From NCBI RefSeq assembly GCF_000236035.1, contig NZ_JH393258.1:1038970-1075597 (forward strand): DNA of 36,628 nucleotides, read 5' to 3'. Of the stretch, positions 26,505-36,628 are shown piece by piece. Under the pieces are notes generated by a model. It did not search any database. It was not told where the DNA came from and saw nothing but the letters and a program-made list of their open reading frames with translations. Each line of letters starts with the position of its first letter. Within the stretch, counting starts at the first letter, position 1. The position numbers were made by a program, and so were the translations under genes. This stretch comes from Vreelandella boliviensis LC1 (GTDB taxonomy: Bacteria > Pseudomonadota > Gammaproteobacteria > Pseudomonadales > Halomonadaceae).

Positions 26505-27398
26505 TTACAGCGGCGCATACACCCAAGTAAATGCCGCGGCCAAGGTTAGCGGCATAACGACCAGACTCCCCAGGTTGCCAATCAGCACTAGCGAAGCCAC
26601 TTTTTGTGGTGCTAGCTTGTACTGTTCTGCGACCAAATAATTCAACACCGCAGGTGGAAGCGCCGCAAACACCAGCAGCACCGCCGCCTGCAGCGCATTA
26701 AGCGGCAGCAGCCACATCAACGGCAAGGCAATCACTAATCCGGAAAGCGGGCAAAGCACCGCTCCCAACATCCCCGTACGCCAATCGCTAAAATCAATCT
26801 CCAGCAGCCGCACCCCTAGCGCAAACAGCATAAGCGGAATACATACTCCGCCCAGCATGTGCATCGCCTCCAGCAGCCAGCTAGGCAGCGGTAGACCACT
26901 GATATTCACCGCTAATCCCGCCAGACTCGCTAGCACAATCGGCATGCGCAGCATTCGCCATAGCGAGGTGCGCGGATTAAGCATGTAAAGCCCCACCGAA
27001 AAGTGCAGCAGCATTTCAACGATAAACACCACCACCGCCGCGGGAAGCGCCTCAGCACCAAATGCCAACACCAACAGCGGCACGCCCATATTGCCCGCAT
27101 TGTTGAACATCATCGGGGGTAGGAAAATTTTGCTATCCAGCTTTAGCCATTTAGCCAGCGGCCACAGCACAACCCCCGACCCCAGCACCACCGCTATCGC
27201 CGCCGTGGCAAGCCAGGCGTATTCGGCTAACGGCGCTTGTCGGTCAGCCAACACGGCAAATATCAGTAGTGGAACGAACAGTTCCATATTGAGCGTATTA
27301 AGACTACGAATATCCGGCGTACGATAGCGCCCATAGACGGCGCCACTGCCAGCGATCAAAAACACCGGCAGTAGCGTGGCCAGAATATGTCCAATCAT
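26505..27398 (-). CDS. AEC-family (auxin efflux carrier-like) transporter
   Basis: A 297-residue inner-membrane protein with about ten hydrophobic segments. Family features are the GAVYGRYRTPDIRSLNTLNM region after helix 1, the MMFNNAGNMGVPLL broken-helix motif with its Asn-Asn-x-Gly, and a C-terminal half with GLVIALPLMWLLPL and VLIGNLGSLVVMPL. Bacterial AEC members include malate and malonate carriers, so a small carboxylate is possible but unproven. GGAAGG lies 6 bases before the ATG. It lies 64 bases downstream of glnE on the same strand. Confidence 0.9.
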   Translation of the reverse strand: MIGHILATLLPVFLIAGSGAVYGRYRTPDIRSLNTLNMELFVPLLIFAVLADRQAPLAEYAWLATAAIAVVLGSGVVLWPLAKWLKLDSKIFLPPMMFNNAGNMGVPLLVLAFGAEALPAAVVVFIVEMLLHFSVGLYMLNPRTSLWRMLRMPIVLASLAGLAVNISGLPLPSWLLEAMHMLGGVCIPLMLFALGVRLLEIDFSDWRTGMLGAVLCPLSGLVIALPLMWLLPLNALQAAVLLVFAALPPAVLNYLVAEQYKLAPQKVASLVLIGNLGSLVVMPLTLAAAFTWVYAPL

Positions 27399-27462
27399 AC
27401 GGGCCTTCCCGCCTTGCTCCCTGGCATCAAGGTTTCTACCTGTTTTATGTGACTAGTTATTA

Positions 27463-30426
27463 TTAGCTGGCCGATGGCTCAAGAAAGCGCTGCCAGAGCG
27501 CGGTGACTATATCGCGATGGGCACGAAACTGCTCACCATCGCTGAGCGCTTTTTCACCGGTGAGCGCCGCTCGGTGCGTAGCGCTGCGATATGCTAGATA
27601 AGCCTCACGAAGGCGTTCCGCCTCTTCAGCAGGTAAGTGCCCACTCTCGGCAAGACTCTCTAGAATGCGAATATTATCACTGTAGGTGAGTAACGCAGGC
27701 GTTTGGTGAGCAAGCGCTAACACCGCGTATTGGCAAAGAAACTCGATATCCACCATGCCCCCAGCATCTTGTTTGATGTTGAAGGTAGTGCTGGTGGTTT
27801 TACTGCCCAGATGGTCACGCATTTTGTGACGCATCTTAACCACCTCTTCGCGCAGCGCAGCTTTATCTCGCTCACCGCCTAAAATATCACCCCGCAACTG
27901 ACTAAACCTCTCGGCCAACTCATCGCTACCCGCCACCACTCGGGCGCGCACCAATGCCTGGTGCTCCCAGGTCCAGGCATTCTGACGCTGATACTCCGCA
28001 AAGGCTTTAAGCGATGTGACCAACAGCCCGGAATTTCCCGAAGGCCGCAGGCGCATATCCACCTCATACAGTGTACCGGTAGGCGTTACCGCGGTGAGCA
28101 GGTGAATAATGCGCTGACCCAGACGGGTAAAAAACACCGGTGTATCAATGGGCCGTGGGCCGTCAGTAGTGCCTTGTCCATCGCTATCGTGAAGGAAAAC
28201 CAAGTCTAAATCTGAGCTGTAACCCAGCTCAATACCCCCCAGCTTGCCGTAGCCGATAATCAGAAATTCAGGCTCGCGGGCATTCAGCCCCTCCGGAACG
28301 CCATGCTTGCGGGTAATATGCTTCCACGCCATCGCCAACACGGCATCGAGAATGACTTCGGCGATAAAGGTTAAGTAATCACTTACTTTCATCAGATGCC
28401 GAGTACCGACGATATCCGATGCCGCTACGTGCAGCGTTTGAGCGTGTTTAAAAACGCGTAGCGCTTCTAACTGGGCCTCTTCATCATCCTCTGGCAGGCG
28501 GTTCAGTGTTTGGCGCAGTTCATCAGCAAGGCGCACTTTATCGGCGGGGGTATACAGCGTTTCTGGCGTCAGCAGCTCGTCGAGCAGAATGGGGTAGCGC
28601 GACAGCTGCTCGGCTATCCATGGGCTGGGGGCACATAGGCGCATCAAGTGTTCAAGCGCCTGGGGGTTTTCACGCAGCAGCGCAAGGTAAGCCGTACGCC
28701 GCAGCACGGCTTCAATCAGCGGCTGCACCCGTTCAAGCGCGGTATCCGGAGCCTCATTGTCCGCCACGGCGTCCAGCAACAGCGGCATCAACGCGTCCAG
28801 GCGCTCATAGCCAATACGCTGCATGCTTTGCACTTGCCGAGAATGATAAAGGCTATGCAGCCGCTTCAAGGCTTTTTCAGGCTCGTTAAAACCCGCCTCG
28901 GCAAGGTGCGCTGTAGCCTCCGGCACCTCTAACTCACCGCGCCAAATAAGCCGCCACTGGCCCAAGCCAAGCTGGCTATCATCGTTGGCTTCGTCGACAT
29001 CCTCTTCGGGGTCGGCAATCACCGCGTCAAAGTGCTGGCGTACCCGCTCGCGTACTTCGTCAAGCTGGGCGACCAGTCCTGGCCAGTCTTCATGGTTCAT
29101 GGCGAAGGCGACCCGCTCACGATCACCATCATCGCTGGGCAGGGTTTGTGTCTGGCGGTCTTCCAGCGCTTGGAGTGCGTGTTCGACATCGCGCAGAAAA
29201 GCGTAATCCGGCAGCAGTTCATCGACCACTTCTTGGGGTAAAAGGCCTAGCTCGGGCAAGCGATTGAGCGCAGTTTTCAGCGCTGTGACCTGCAACTCCG
29301 TATCGCGGCCACCGCGAATCAGTTGGAACGCTTGCACCACGAACTCAACCTCGCGAATGCCGCCGGGGCCAAGCTTGATATTGCTCTGCATCCCTTTACG
29401 CTTCACTTCGCGATTGATCATCGCTTTCAGTTCACGCAGCGACTCAATGGCGCCAAAATCGAGATACTTGCGATATACAAAGGGGCGCAGCCCAGCCAGT
29501 AGTTCGTCGCCCGCGTCGAGATCCCCCGCCACCGGGCGCGCTTTCAGCATCGCGTAGCGCTCCCACTCTCGACCTTGATCCTGGTAGTAGCTGGAGAGCA
29601 TGGCAAAACTGCCCACCAGCGGCCCGCCATCGCCTAAAGGCCGCAAGCGCATATCGACACGGAAGGCAAAGCCGTCGGCGGTCATGGCATCCAAGGCGGC
29701 GATCAGCTTTTGCCCCAGCTTGGTAAAGTACTCCTGGTGCTCTAAGGGCTTGCGTCCACCTTGGGTTTCGCCTTTTTCGGGAAAGGCAAAAATCAAATCG
29801 ATATCGGAGGAGAGGTTCAACTCCCCAGCACCCAGTTTGCCCATCCCCAGAATCACCAGACGCTGGGGCGTGCCGTCTTTGCGTGGGGCAGGTAAGCCCC
29901 AACGCGGCGCGTAAAACTGCTCAAGCCAAGTTAAAGCAGCTTCTAAACATATTTCGGCAAGTTCTGAAACCGCCTTGGCGGTATCCCACATGCTATGGCC
30001 GGAAGCACGGTTAAGGTCACGCCAAACAATACCCAGCATGCGCTTACGGCGAAAACGGCGAATCGCCCGCTGCATGGCAGCTTCATCCTCGGCACTTTCA
30101 AGCGACTCATTCAGCCAACTGGCCAGCTCATCGCGCCCTGGGTTTGCGTCCAACTCTCCGACTATGTCCAGTTCAGCTAGCCAATGGGGGTGGCGCACCA
30201 GTGTATCCAGTGCAAAGGTCGAAATGGCCAGCACTCTAGCCAGGGCTTCGCGGCGCTGATCAGAAAGCCCCTGCCAGCTACTGGAAGGGAGCTCTTGCTT
30301 GGTCATCTCGGCGACATTGTCGGCTTGAGCAAGCGCCTCAATTAGCCGCTGCCAAGCGGATTGAGTGGCTTTTTGTAACGACGCTGGCAGCGTCGACAAC
30401 GGTAAAAAATCGTCGTTCACTTGCAT
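27463..30426 (-). CDS. glnE: GlnE, bifunctional glutamine synthetase adenylyltransferase/deadenylase
   Basis: Adds AMP to glutamine synthetase when nitrogen is ample and removes it by phosphorolysis when nitrogen is scarce, under control of PII protein. The 987 residues match the family. Two nucleotidyltransferase domains are clear: GMGKLGAGELNLSSDIDLIF (about 194-213, deadenylase half) and GYGKLGGIELGYSSDLDLVF (about 722-741, adenylylation half). The IKLGPGGIREVEFVVQ and IKQDAGGMVDIEFLCQ helices follow each. GAGG lies 5 bases before the ATG. dgkA lies 49 bases upstream on the same strand; a run of nine A (30451-30459 on the plus strand) sits in that gap. Confidence 0.97.
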   Translation of the reverse strand: MQVNDDFLPLSTLPASLQKATQSAWQRLIEALAQADNVAEMTKQELPSSSWQGLSDQRREALARVLAISTFALDTLVRHPHWLAELDIVGELDANPGRDELASWLNESLESAEDEAAMQRAIRRFRRKRMLGIVWRDLNRASGHSMWDTAKAVSELAEICLEAALTWLEQFYAPRWGLPAPRKDGTPQRLVILGMGKLGAGELNLSSDIDLIFAFPEKGETQGGRKPLEHQEYFTKLGQKLIAALDAMTADGFAFRVDMRLRPLGDGGPLVGSFAMLSSYYQDQGREWERYAMLKARPVAGDLDAGDELLAGLRPFVYRKYLDFGAIESLRELKAMINREVKRKGMQSNIKLGPGGIREVEFVVQAFQLIRGGRDTELQVTALKTALNRLPELGLLPQEVVDELLPDYAFLRDVEHALQALEDRQTQTLPSDDGDRERVAFAMNHEDWPGLVAQLDEVRERVRQHFDAVIADPEEDVDEANDDSQLGLGQWRLIWRGELEVPEATAHLAEAGFNEPEKALKRLHSLYHSRQVQSMQRIGYERLDALMPLLLDAVADNEAPDTALERVQPLIEAVLRRTAYLALLRENPQALEHLMRLCAPSPWIAEQLSRYPILLDELLTPETLYTPADKVRLADELRQTLNRLPEDDEEAQLEALRVFKHAQTLHVAASDIVGTRHLMKVSDYLTFIAEVILDAVLAMAWKHITRKHGVPEGLNAREPEFLIIGYGKLGGIELGYSSDLDLVFLHDSDGQGTTDGPRPIDTPVFFTRLGQRIIHLLTAVTPTGTLYEVDMRLRPSGNSGLLVTSLKAFAEYQRQNAWTWEHQALVRARVVAGSDELAERFSQLRGDILGGERDKAALREEVVKMRHKMRDHLGSKTTSTTFNIKQDAGGMVDIEFLCQYAVLALAHQTPALLTYSDNIRILESLAESGHLPAEEAERLREAYLAYRSATHRAALTGEKALSDGEQFRAHRDIVTALWQRFLEPSAS

Positions 30427-30475
30427 ATCTACCTCGCTGCCATGCGCGTTAAAAAAAAATGGTTTTAAAACAAGC

Positions 30476-30847
30476 TTAGCTAAAGAATTTTTCCCAGCCC
30501 AATAGCCCCCAGGTAAGACCGGCCATAATCAGCGACAGCATTACCGCCGCCGAACCAATATCCTTAGCCCGCCCTGAAAGCTCATGGTGCTCGGTCCCGA
30601 TCCGGTCAACCACGTTCTCAATCGCACTATTAAGCAGCTCCACTATCAGTACAAAAAACAGGCTACTCACTAGCAGCAGCCAACTAATGGGGCCTTCACC
30701 GATCCACCAAGCAAGCGGCAGCAACACCACCGTAATGCCTACCTCTTGACGGAAAGCCGCTTCGTTTCTAAACGCCGCTTTCAAACCTTTCCACGAATAG
30801 CGCGTGGAGTGAACCAAATGTGTTAAACCGGTATGCCCAGGTTTCAT
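30476..30847 (-). CDS. dgkA: DgkA, diacylglycerol kinase
   Basis: Inner-membrane enzyme that phosphorylates diacylglycerol to phosphatidic acid for phospholipid recycling. The 123 residues match the prokaryotic family. An N-terminal amphipathic stretch (RYSWKGLKAAFRNEAAFRQE) precedes three membrane helices, and the signature VELLNSAIENVVDRIG carries the catalytic and magnesium-binding glutamates. GGTGAGG lies about 9 bases before the ATG. It lies 34 bases after dacB on the same strand, so both envelope genes may be co-transcribed. Confidence 0.97.
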   Translation of the reverse strand: MKPGHTGLTHLVHSTRYSWKGLKAAFRNEAAFRQEVGITVVLLPLAWWIGEGPISWLLLVSSLFFVLIVELLNSAIENVVDRIGTEHHELSGRAKDIGSAAVMLSLIMAGLTWGLLGWEKFFS

Positions 30848-30881
30848 GCAGGTCGCCTCACCTTGTGAGCGTGGAGTTTGT

Positions 30882-32357
30882 TCAGTTGGCTAATATCATT
30901 GCTTCCAGATCCAGTGACATCGGATCCAGCACCTCAGACCAGCTTAAATAAGGCGTACTGCTGTTACCATTGACCATAACGCTAAACACCCCCCAGCGCC
31001 CTTGCGCGGTGCGAAAATAGCCCGCTGCTGCGCGGACGGCAAAGGGTTGGTTAAGCGTCCCGGTTTTGATCATGACATTGCTTTGAAACGTGGAGGAGCC
31101 TCGCCGAATAAAGCGCATTACCCCGTTTGCTGGTGACTGAAAGGACGCCACGAAGCTTGGAAACAGGCTGCTTTGACGAAACATGTCTTCCAGCATCACG
31201 TTAATGCCCTGAGCCGATGTGCGGTTTTCAGTGGTCAGCCCGCTGCCACTATACAGCGTTAACGGCCCGTGCCCTGGAAGATTCTGGGCGTAAGTTTCAA
31301 TCGCCTGGCCTGCTTGGCGTAGCTGCGCCTGGGGCGTATCGACTAGATTTAGCGCCAGCACATCGGCCATGTAGTTATTGGAGTAGTTCATGATACGCAG
31401 CAAAAGCTCTTGCAGTGGCTGGCTATCCACCGCTGCTAGGCGCTGGGCGCTGCTGGGCGGCTGAGAAGAGCTAACGCGCCACGGTTCGCGCACCTGAATA
31501 CCCGCCTGATTCAACATGCCCATCAACACTTGTGCGGTTGTTTCAGCGGCATCTCCCGCGCCACGATAAACATCTCGGGCAGTGGCGTTGGTCGAAATCT
31601 GCCCTGTCAGACGCATCACGTCGCCGCGTGCATCGGTGATACGCTCAGCGCTAATCTCAGTACCGCTATTGGCTGGGCGAGTGACTACCTGGTTATCAAT
31701 GGTGATCAGCGACGTCTGGCTATCGCAAAGCCCCACCTGGGCAGGAGCCCCTGCGCTAGCGGCAGGGGCGACATTGACACACCAACTGCCGAAGTTAACG
31801 CCAGCCGAAGAGAGCGGCGCGCTATACGCATTGGCGACCCGATTGAGCGCATTGCAGCGGTCGGTTGTAATGCAGTCCACCGATCCAAAGCGCCACTGGC
31901 TAACCACCAAGGCACCCTCTACCTCACGCACCCCGGCTAAGTGCAAACGCTGTACCAGACGCCACAGGTTTTCAGTGGTGAGGCCTGGGTCACCGCCGCC
32001 CTCAAACACCAAATCGCCGCGTAGCACACCACCCTCGACTCTGCCCGCGCTGACCAGTTGACTGGTAAAGCGGTGCTGGGGGCCAAAACGGTTCAGCGCC
32101 GCCGCCGATAAGTAGGCTTTAGTGACCGAAGCGGGCGACAGCTGGCGGTCCGGGGTTATACTGCCCAACAGCGCATTGGCGCCTGCGTCAGCATCCAAAA
32201 GGCGTGCTTCGGCGCTAATCGAAAAACCTTTGTTCTGCAGCTGGCCCAGGCGATTGAAATCGGCGAACAGGCTGGTGCTGGCACACAACGCCAGTGTGGC
32301 TATACCTGTCACCAGCGACCAGCGCTGCCTACGCTTAACAGCAAAAAAACACCCCAT
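30882..32357 (-). CDS. dacB: DacB-type D-alanyl-D-alanine carboxypeptidase/endopeptidase (PBP4)
   Basis: Periplasmic low-mass penicillin-binding protein that trims peptidoglycan side chains and cross-links. The 491 residues match class C PBP4 proteins. A signal peptide ends near LFA (about residue 32). The three penicillin-binding motifs are present: SVTK with S77 as nucleophile, SNN in NYSNNYMADVLA, and KTG in MIKTGTLNQ. The long region between the first two motifs holds the PBP4-type inserted domains, with cysteines in SVDCITTDRCN and GSWCVNV. GAGGA precedes the ATG and overlaps the end of the SMR gene 9 bases upstream. Confidence 0.95.
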   Translation of the reverse strand: MGCFFAVKRRQRWSLVTGIATLALCASTSLFADFNRLGQLQNKGFSISAEARLLDADAGANALLGSITPDRQLSPASVTKAYLSAAALNRFGPQHRFTSQLVSAGRVEGGVLRGDLVFEGGGDPGLTTENLWRLVQRLHLAGVREVEGALVVSQWRFGSVDCITTDRCNALNRVANAYSAPLSSAGVNFGSWCVNVAPAASAGAPAQVGLCDSQTSLITIDNQVVTRPANSGTEISAERITDARGDVMRLTGQISTNATARDVYRGAGDAAETTAQVLMGMLNQAGIQVREPWRVSSSQPPSSAQRLAAVDSQPLQELLLRIMNYSNNYMADVLALNLVDTPQAQLRQAGQAIETYAQNLPGHGPLTLYSGSGLTTENRTSAQGINVMLEDMFRQSSLFPSFVASFQSPANGVMRFIRRGSSTFQSNVMIKTGTLNQPFAVRAAAGYFRTAQGRWGVFSVMVNGNSSTPYLSWSEVLDPMSLDLEAMILAN

Positions 32358-32366
32358 TACAGTTCC

Positions 32367-32696
32367 TCAATGCAGATTCATTTTAGAAAACACTTGCAGC
32401 ATGACGACACCCGCTACTATCAAGCTAATCCCCACCACCGCTGGTAAATCGGGCTTTTCACCGAATATCACTATGCCGACTAATGTAACAAGTACAATGC
32501 CCAGACCCGCCCAAATCGCATAGGCGACCCCCACTGGCAGCGTGCGAAGCACTAGGCTGAGCAAATAAAAAGCCACCCCATAGCCAACTACCACCACCAA
32601 GCTGGGCAGCGGGCGCGTAAACCCCATGGAGGCTTTTAAAGCACTCGTGGCGATCACTTCGGCCACTATCGCCAGCACCAGATAGACAAACGTCAT
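32367..32696 (-). CDS. Small multidrug resistance (SMR/EmrE-type) efflux protein
   Basis: A 109-residue protein with four membrane helices. The essential glutamate is E13 in AIVAEVIATSALKAS, and VAYAIWAGLG holds the conserved tryptophan of EmrE-type exporters. GEKPDLPAVVGISLIVAGV is the typical last-helix region. Members work as antiparallel dimers that exchange protons for cationic drugs or guanidinium-like compounds. The EmrE/Qac pattern fits better than SugE, but the substrate is not determined. Its ATG overlaps the upstream methyltransferase stop by four bases (ATGA). Confidence 0.93.
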   Translation of the reverse strand: MTFVYLVLAIVAEVIATSALKASMGFTRPLPSLVVVVGYGVAFYLLSLVLRTLPVGVAYAIWAGLGIVLVTLVGIVIFGEKPDLPAVVGISLIVAGVVMLQVFSKMNLH

Positions 32697-33358
32697 TTTC
32701 GCTCCAAATCAACGCATAAACGCCACAGTGCTTGGCCACTTCGAGCATACTTAGCCTCGAACGGTGTTAAATAGTCGTCTTTAGGCGCAATTTCAGTCAC
32801 CGCTGCCTGCTTACCGGTGACCTGCGCCACCGCCAAGGCAAACTCTTCAACGTAGAGTGACCAGTTGGAGCGCAATTCAAGGCACCCTCCAAGCGCCAAC
32901 AGTGTGGGTAAAACCGCATGCCCATGCCAGCGCATTTTTAGCTGCCCCGACTTGGGATAAGGATTGGGATAAAGCAGAAAGTGGTACTCTGGCGCCCAGC
33001 CAGCTTGATAGGCCAAACGCCAAAAGTCGACAAGATCGGCCCTTACCAGCAGCGCATTGTCAGGCAACTTGCCGTGATCCCGCCCCAGGCGATCCTCGCT
33101 ACGATCAACGCCAATCACCGCATGGGCGGGGAACTGCGCCGCCAGTTGGCGTGTCGATATCCCTACGCCACAGCCTGAATCAAGTATCAACGGTGCTTGA
33201 CGGCTAGCTAACCACTCAGCCGCCAGGGCAAAATTACCCTGCGTGTGTGCGGCGATCGGTTTACGCAGTGGATGGGTCAGCGCGCGATTTACTCGACGGG
33301 CCAAATCCTGGTGCGGGCCTGGCTGATTAGACGTCACTGTTCGGGAATTATGCTGCAT
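32693..33358 (-). CDS. TrmB-like SAM-dependent methyltransferase
   Basis: A 221-residue class I methyltransferase. SAM motif I is LILDSGCGVGISTRQL (about residue 57 on), followed by VIGVDRSEDRLGRD. LLYPNPYPKSGQLKMRWHGH replaces the FPDPWHKKRHHKRR motif of the tRNA guanine-46 N7-methyltransferase TrmB, and FEAKYARSGQALWRL resembles its C-terminal TKFE..RG element. The protein is therefore a divergent TrmB-family member, possibly with another substrate; the basic HKKRHHK patch of canonical TrmB is reduced. It is the first gene of a minus-strand cluster with SMR, dacB, dgkA and glnE, and is divergent from fabY. Confidence 0.85.
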   Translation of the reverse strand: MQHNSRTVTSNQPGPHQDLARRVNRALTHPLRKPIAAHTQGNFALAAEWLASRQAPLILDSGCGVGISTRQLAAQFPAHAVIGVDRSEDRLGRDHGKLPDNALLVRADLVDFWRLAYQAGWAPEYHFLLYPNPYPKSGQLKMRWHGHAVLPTLLALGGCLELRSNWSLYVEEFALAVAQVTGKQAAVTEIAPKDDYLTPFEAKYARSGQALWRLCVDLERK

Positions 33359-33552
33359 GCCATCACTCGGCTGAAAAGCGTAATTCTATCAGTCTCGAAC
33401 GCTTGCGGCATGACGGCGTTGCACAGCCGGTGCTATGATCACGCCTGACGTGCATATTAGCGTACTCATTAAGCGCATAGTCCTGGGCATCATATACCTA
33501 GTACTGTTGCCAATAATTGTTATTACCACCACCGCACCACGAGGAACCCGGC

Positions 33553-35954
<2,402 letters not shown>

Positions 35955-35968
35955 CCAACGCTATTGTT

Positions 35969-35981
35969 GAGTAAAATACTC
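35969..35981. other. Small hairpin between coaD and the ferredoxin gene
   Basis: GAGTA (35969-35973) and TACTC (35977-35981) flank AAA in the 74-base coaD-ferredoxin gap. The stem is short and A/T-rich with no clear T-tract. It might attenuate read-through, but the evidence is slight. Confidence 0.25.
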
Positions 35982-35995
35982 AGGTAATGAGATAG

Positions 35996-36277
<282 letters not shown>

Positions 36278-36282
36278 GCTTA

Positions 36283-36628
36283 ATGAAAATCTGGGCGCTC
36301 GCCTGGCCAATTATCCTTTCTAATATCACCGTCCCGCTGCTCGGGTTGGTGGATACCGCTGTGGTCGGGCATCTGCCCGACTCCCGCTACTTAGCCGGCG
36401 TTACCCTCGGCGCCACGCTGTTTAGCTTCCTCTACTGGGGGTTTGGCTTTTTGCGCATGGGCACTACGGGGCTAGTCGCCCAAGCCATGGGGCGCGAGAG
36501 CGACACAGACGTTCGCAACCTGCTGGGGCAGTCGTTGATCATGGCACTGGTGATTGGCTGCCTGCTGATTGCATTTTCCTCGCCGCTGATTACGATGGGT
36601 TTGTGGCTGTTAGATGGCAGCGAGGGAG
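36283..36628 (+). CDS. MATE/DinF-family exporter, N-terminal part
   Basis: The gene begins with an ATG 5 bases after the ferredoxin stop and runs off the window edge after 115 codons. The start MKIWALAWPIILSNITVPLL, then GLVDTAVVGHLPDS and FLRMGTTGLVAQAMG, match the DinF branch of the MATE drug/sodium antiporters. Three membrane segments are seen so far. The close spacing suggests co-transcription with the ferredoxin gene. The C-terminal part is outside the window. Confidence 0.9.
   Translation, partial: MKIWALAWPIILSNITVPLLGLVDTAVVGHLPDSRYLAGVTLGATLFSFLYWGFGFLRMGTTGLVAQAMGRESDTDVRNLLGQSLIMALVIGCLLIAFSSPLITMGLWLLDGSEG

Noticed and set aside
28506..28932. Plus-strand open frames inside glnE
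   Set aside because: They lie inside the well-supported glnE gene, are arginine/alanine-rich with no family features, and look like shadow frames.
30427..30475. Intrinsic terminator between dgkA and glnE
   Set aside because: There is a run of nine T on the minus strand, but the preceding inverted repeat (GTTTTAAAAC) has no GC-rich stem, so termination is doubtful.
32857..33207. Plus-strand open frame opposite the TrmB-like gene
   Set aside because: The minus-strand methyltransferase has clear SAM motifs; the opposing frame has none.

Overview
The window reads as chromosomal backbone of a moderately halophilic gammaproteobacterium, most likely Halomonas or a close Halomonadaceae relative. 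The evidence is the protein character and gene order: SPOR protein, hslVU, DUF971, ubiE-ubiJ-ubiB, hisE, tatABC follow the Pseudomonas-type arrangement. A FabY-type initiating ketoacyl synthase, a Mg-type HemB, a BCCT compatible-solute transporter and evenly high-GC coding sequence agree with this. The assignment is inference from recognised families, not from a search. I see no prophage, insertion sequence, CRISPR array, rRNA or tRNA.

Layout. 1-8341: a plus-strand housekeeping block with the end of a SPOR-domain gene, the HslVU protease, a DUF971 protein, three ubiquinone genes, hisE and the Tat translocase, closed by a strong bidirectional terminator. 8359-12550: elbB (minus), then hemB and ppk1 (plus). 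12551-12778: a long nested palindromic element between the convergent ppk1 and metE ends. 12779-16146: divergent metE and metR with MetR-type motifs between them. 16109-18513: an RstAB-like two-component pair whose kinase end overlaps the metR end. 18743-18883: an unannotated 46-residue gene with a Shine-Dalgarno sequence and its own terminator. 19002-20924: a retropepsin-like membrane protease and an Atg22-type MFS transporter. 21067-23900: two tandem periplasmic binding proteins translationally linked to a membrane diguanylate cyclase. 23940-27398: a small membrane ORF, a BCCT transporter with a 15-bp tandem array in its leader, an unknown membrane protein and an AEC carrier. 27463-33358: five minus-strand genes (TrmB-like methyltransferase, SMR efflux, dacB, dgkA, glnE). 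33553-36628: fabY-coaD, a YfhL-type ferredoxin and the start of a MATE exporter.

How the genes work together. Ubiquinone synthesis (ubiE, ubiJ, ubiB), haem synthesis (hemB), Tat export and ferredoxin support respiration. fabY starts fatty-acid synthesis, coaD makes coenzyme A, and dgkA and dacB serve the envelope. glnE and the RstAB-like pair are regulatory. The most interesting unit is the binding-protein/binding-protein/diguanylate-cyclase operon: it has no ABC permease or ATPase beside it and looks like a periplasmic ligand-to-c-di-GMP sensory system, comparable in logic to Vibrio NspS-MbaA but with a duplicated sensor. The second is the ~149-bp nested palindrome downstream of ppk1.

No gap without a gene exceeds 300 bases. 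The largest are 25804-26085, 18514-18742 and 12551-12778, and each is described below. The window is unusually rich in short perfect tandem duplications in its gaps.
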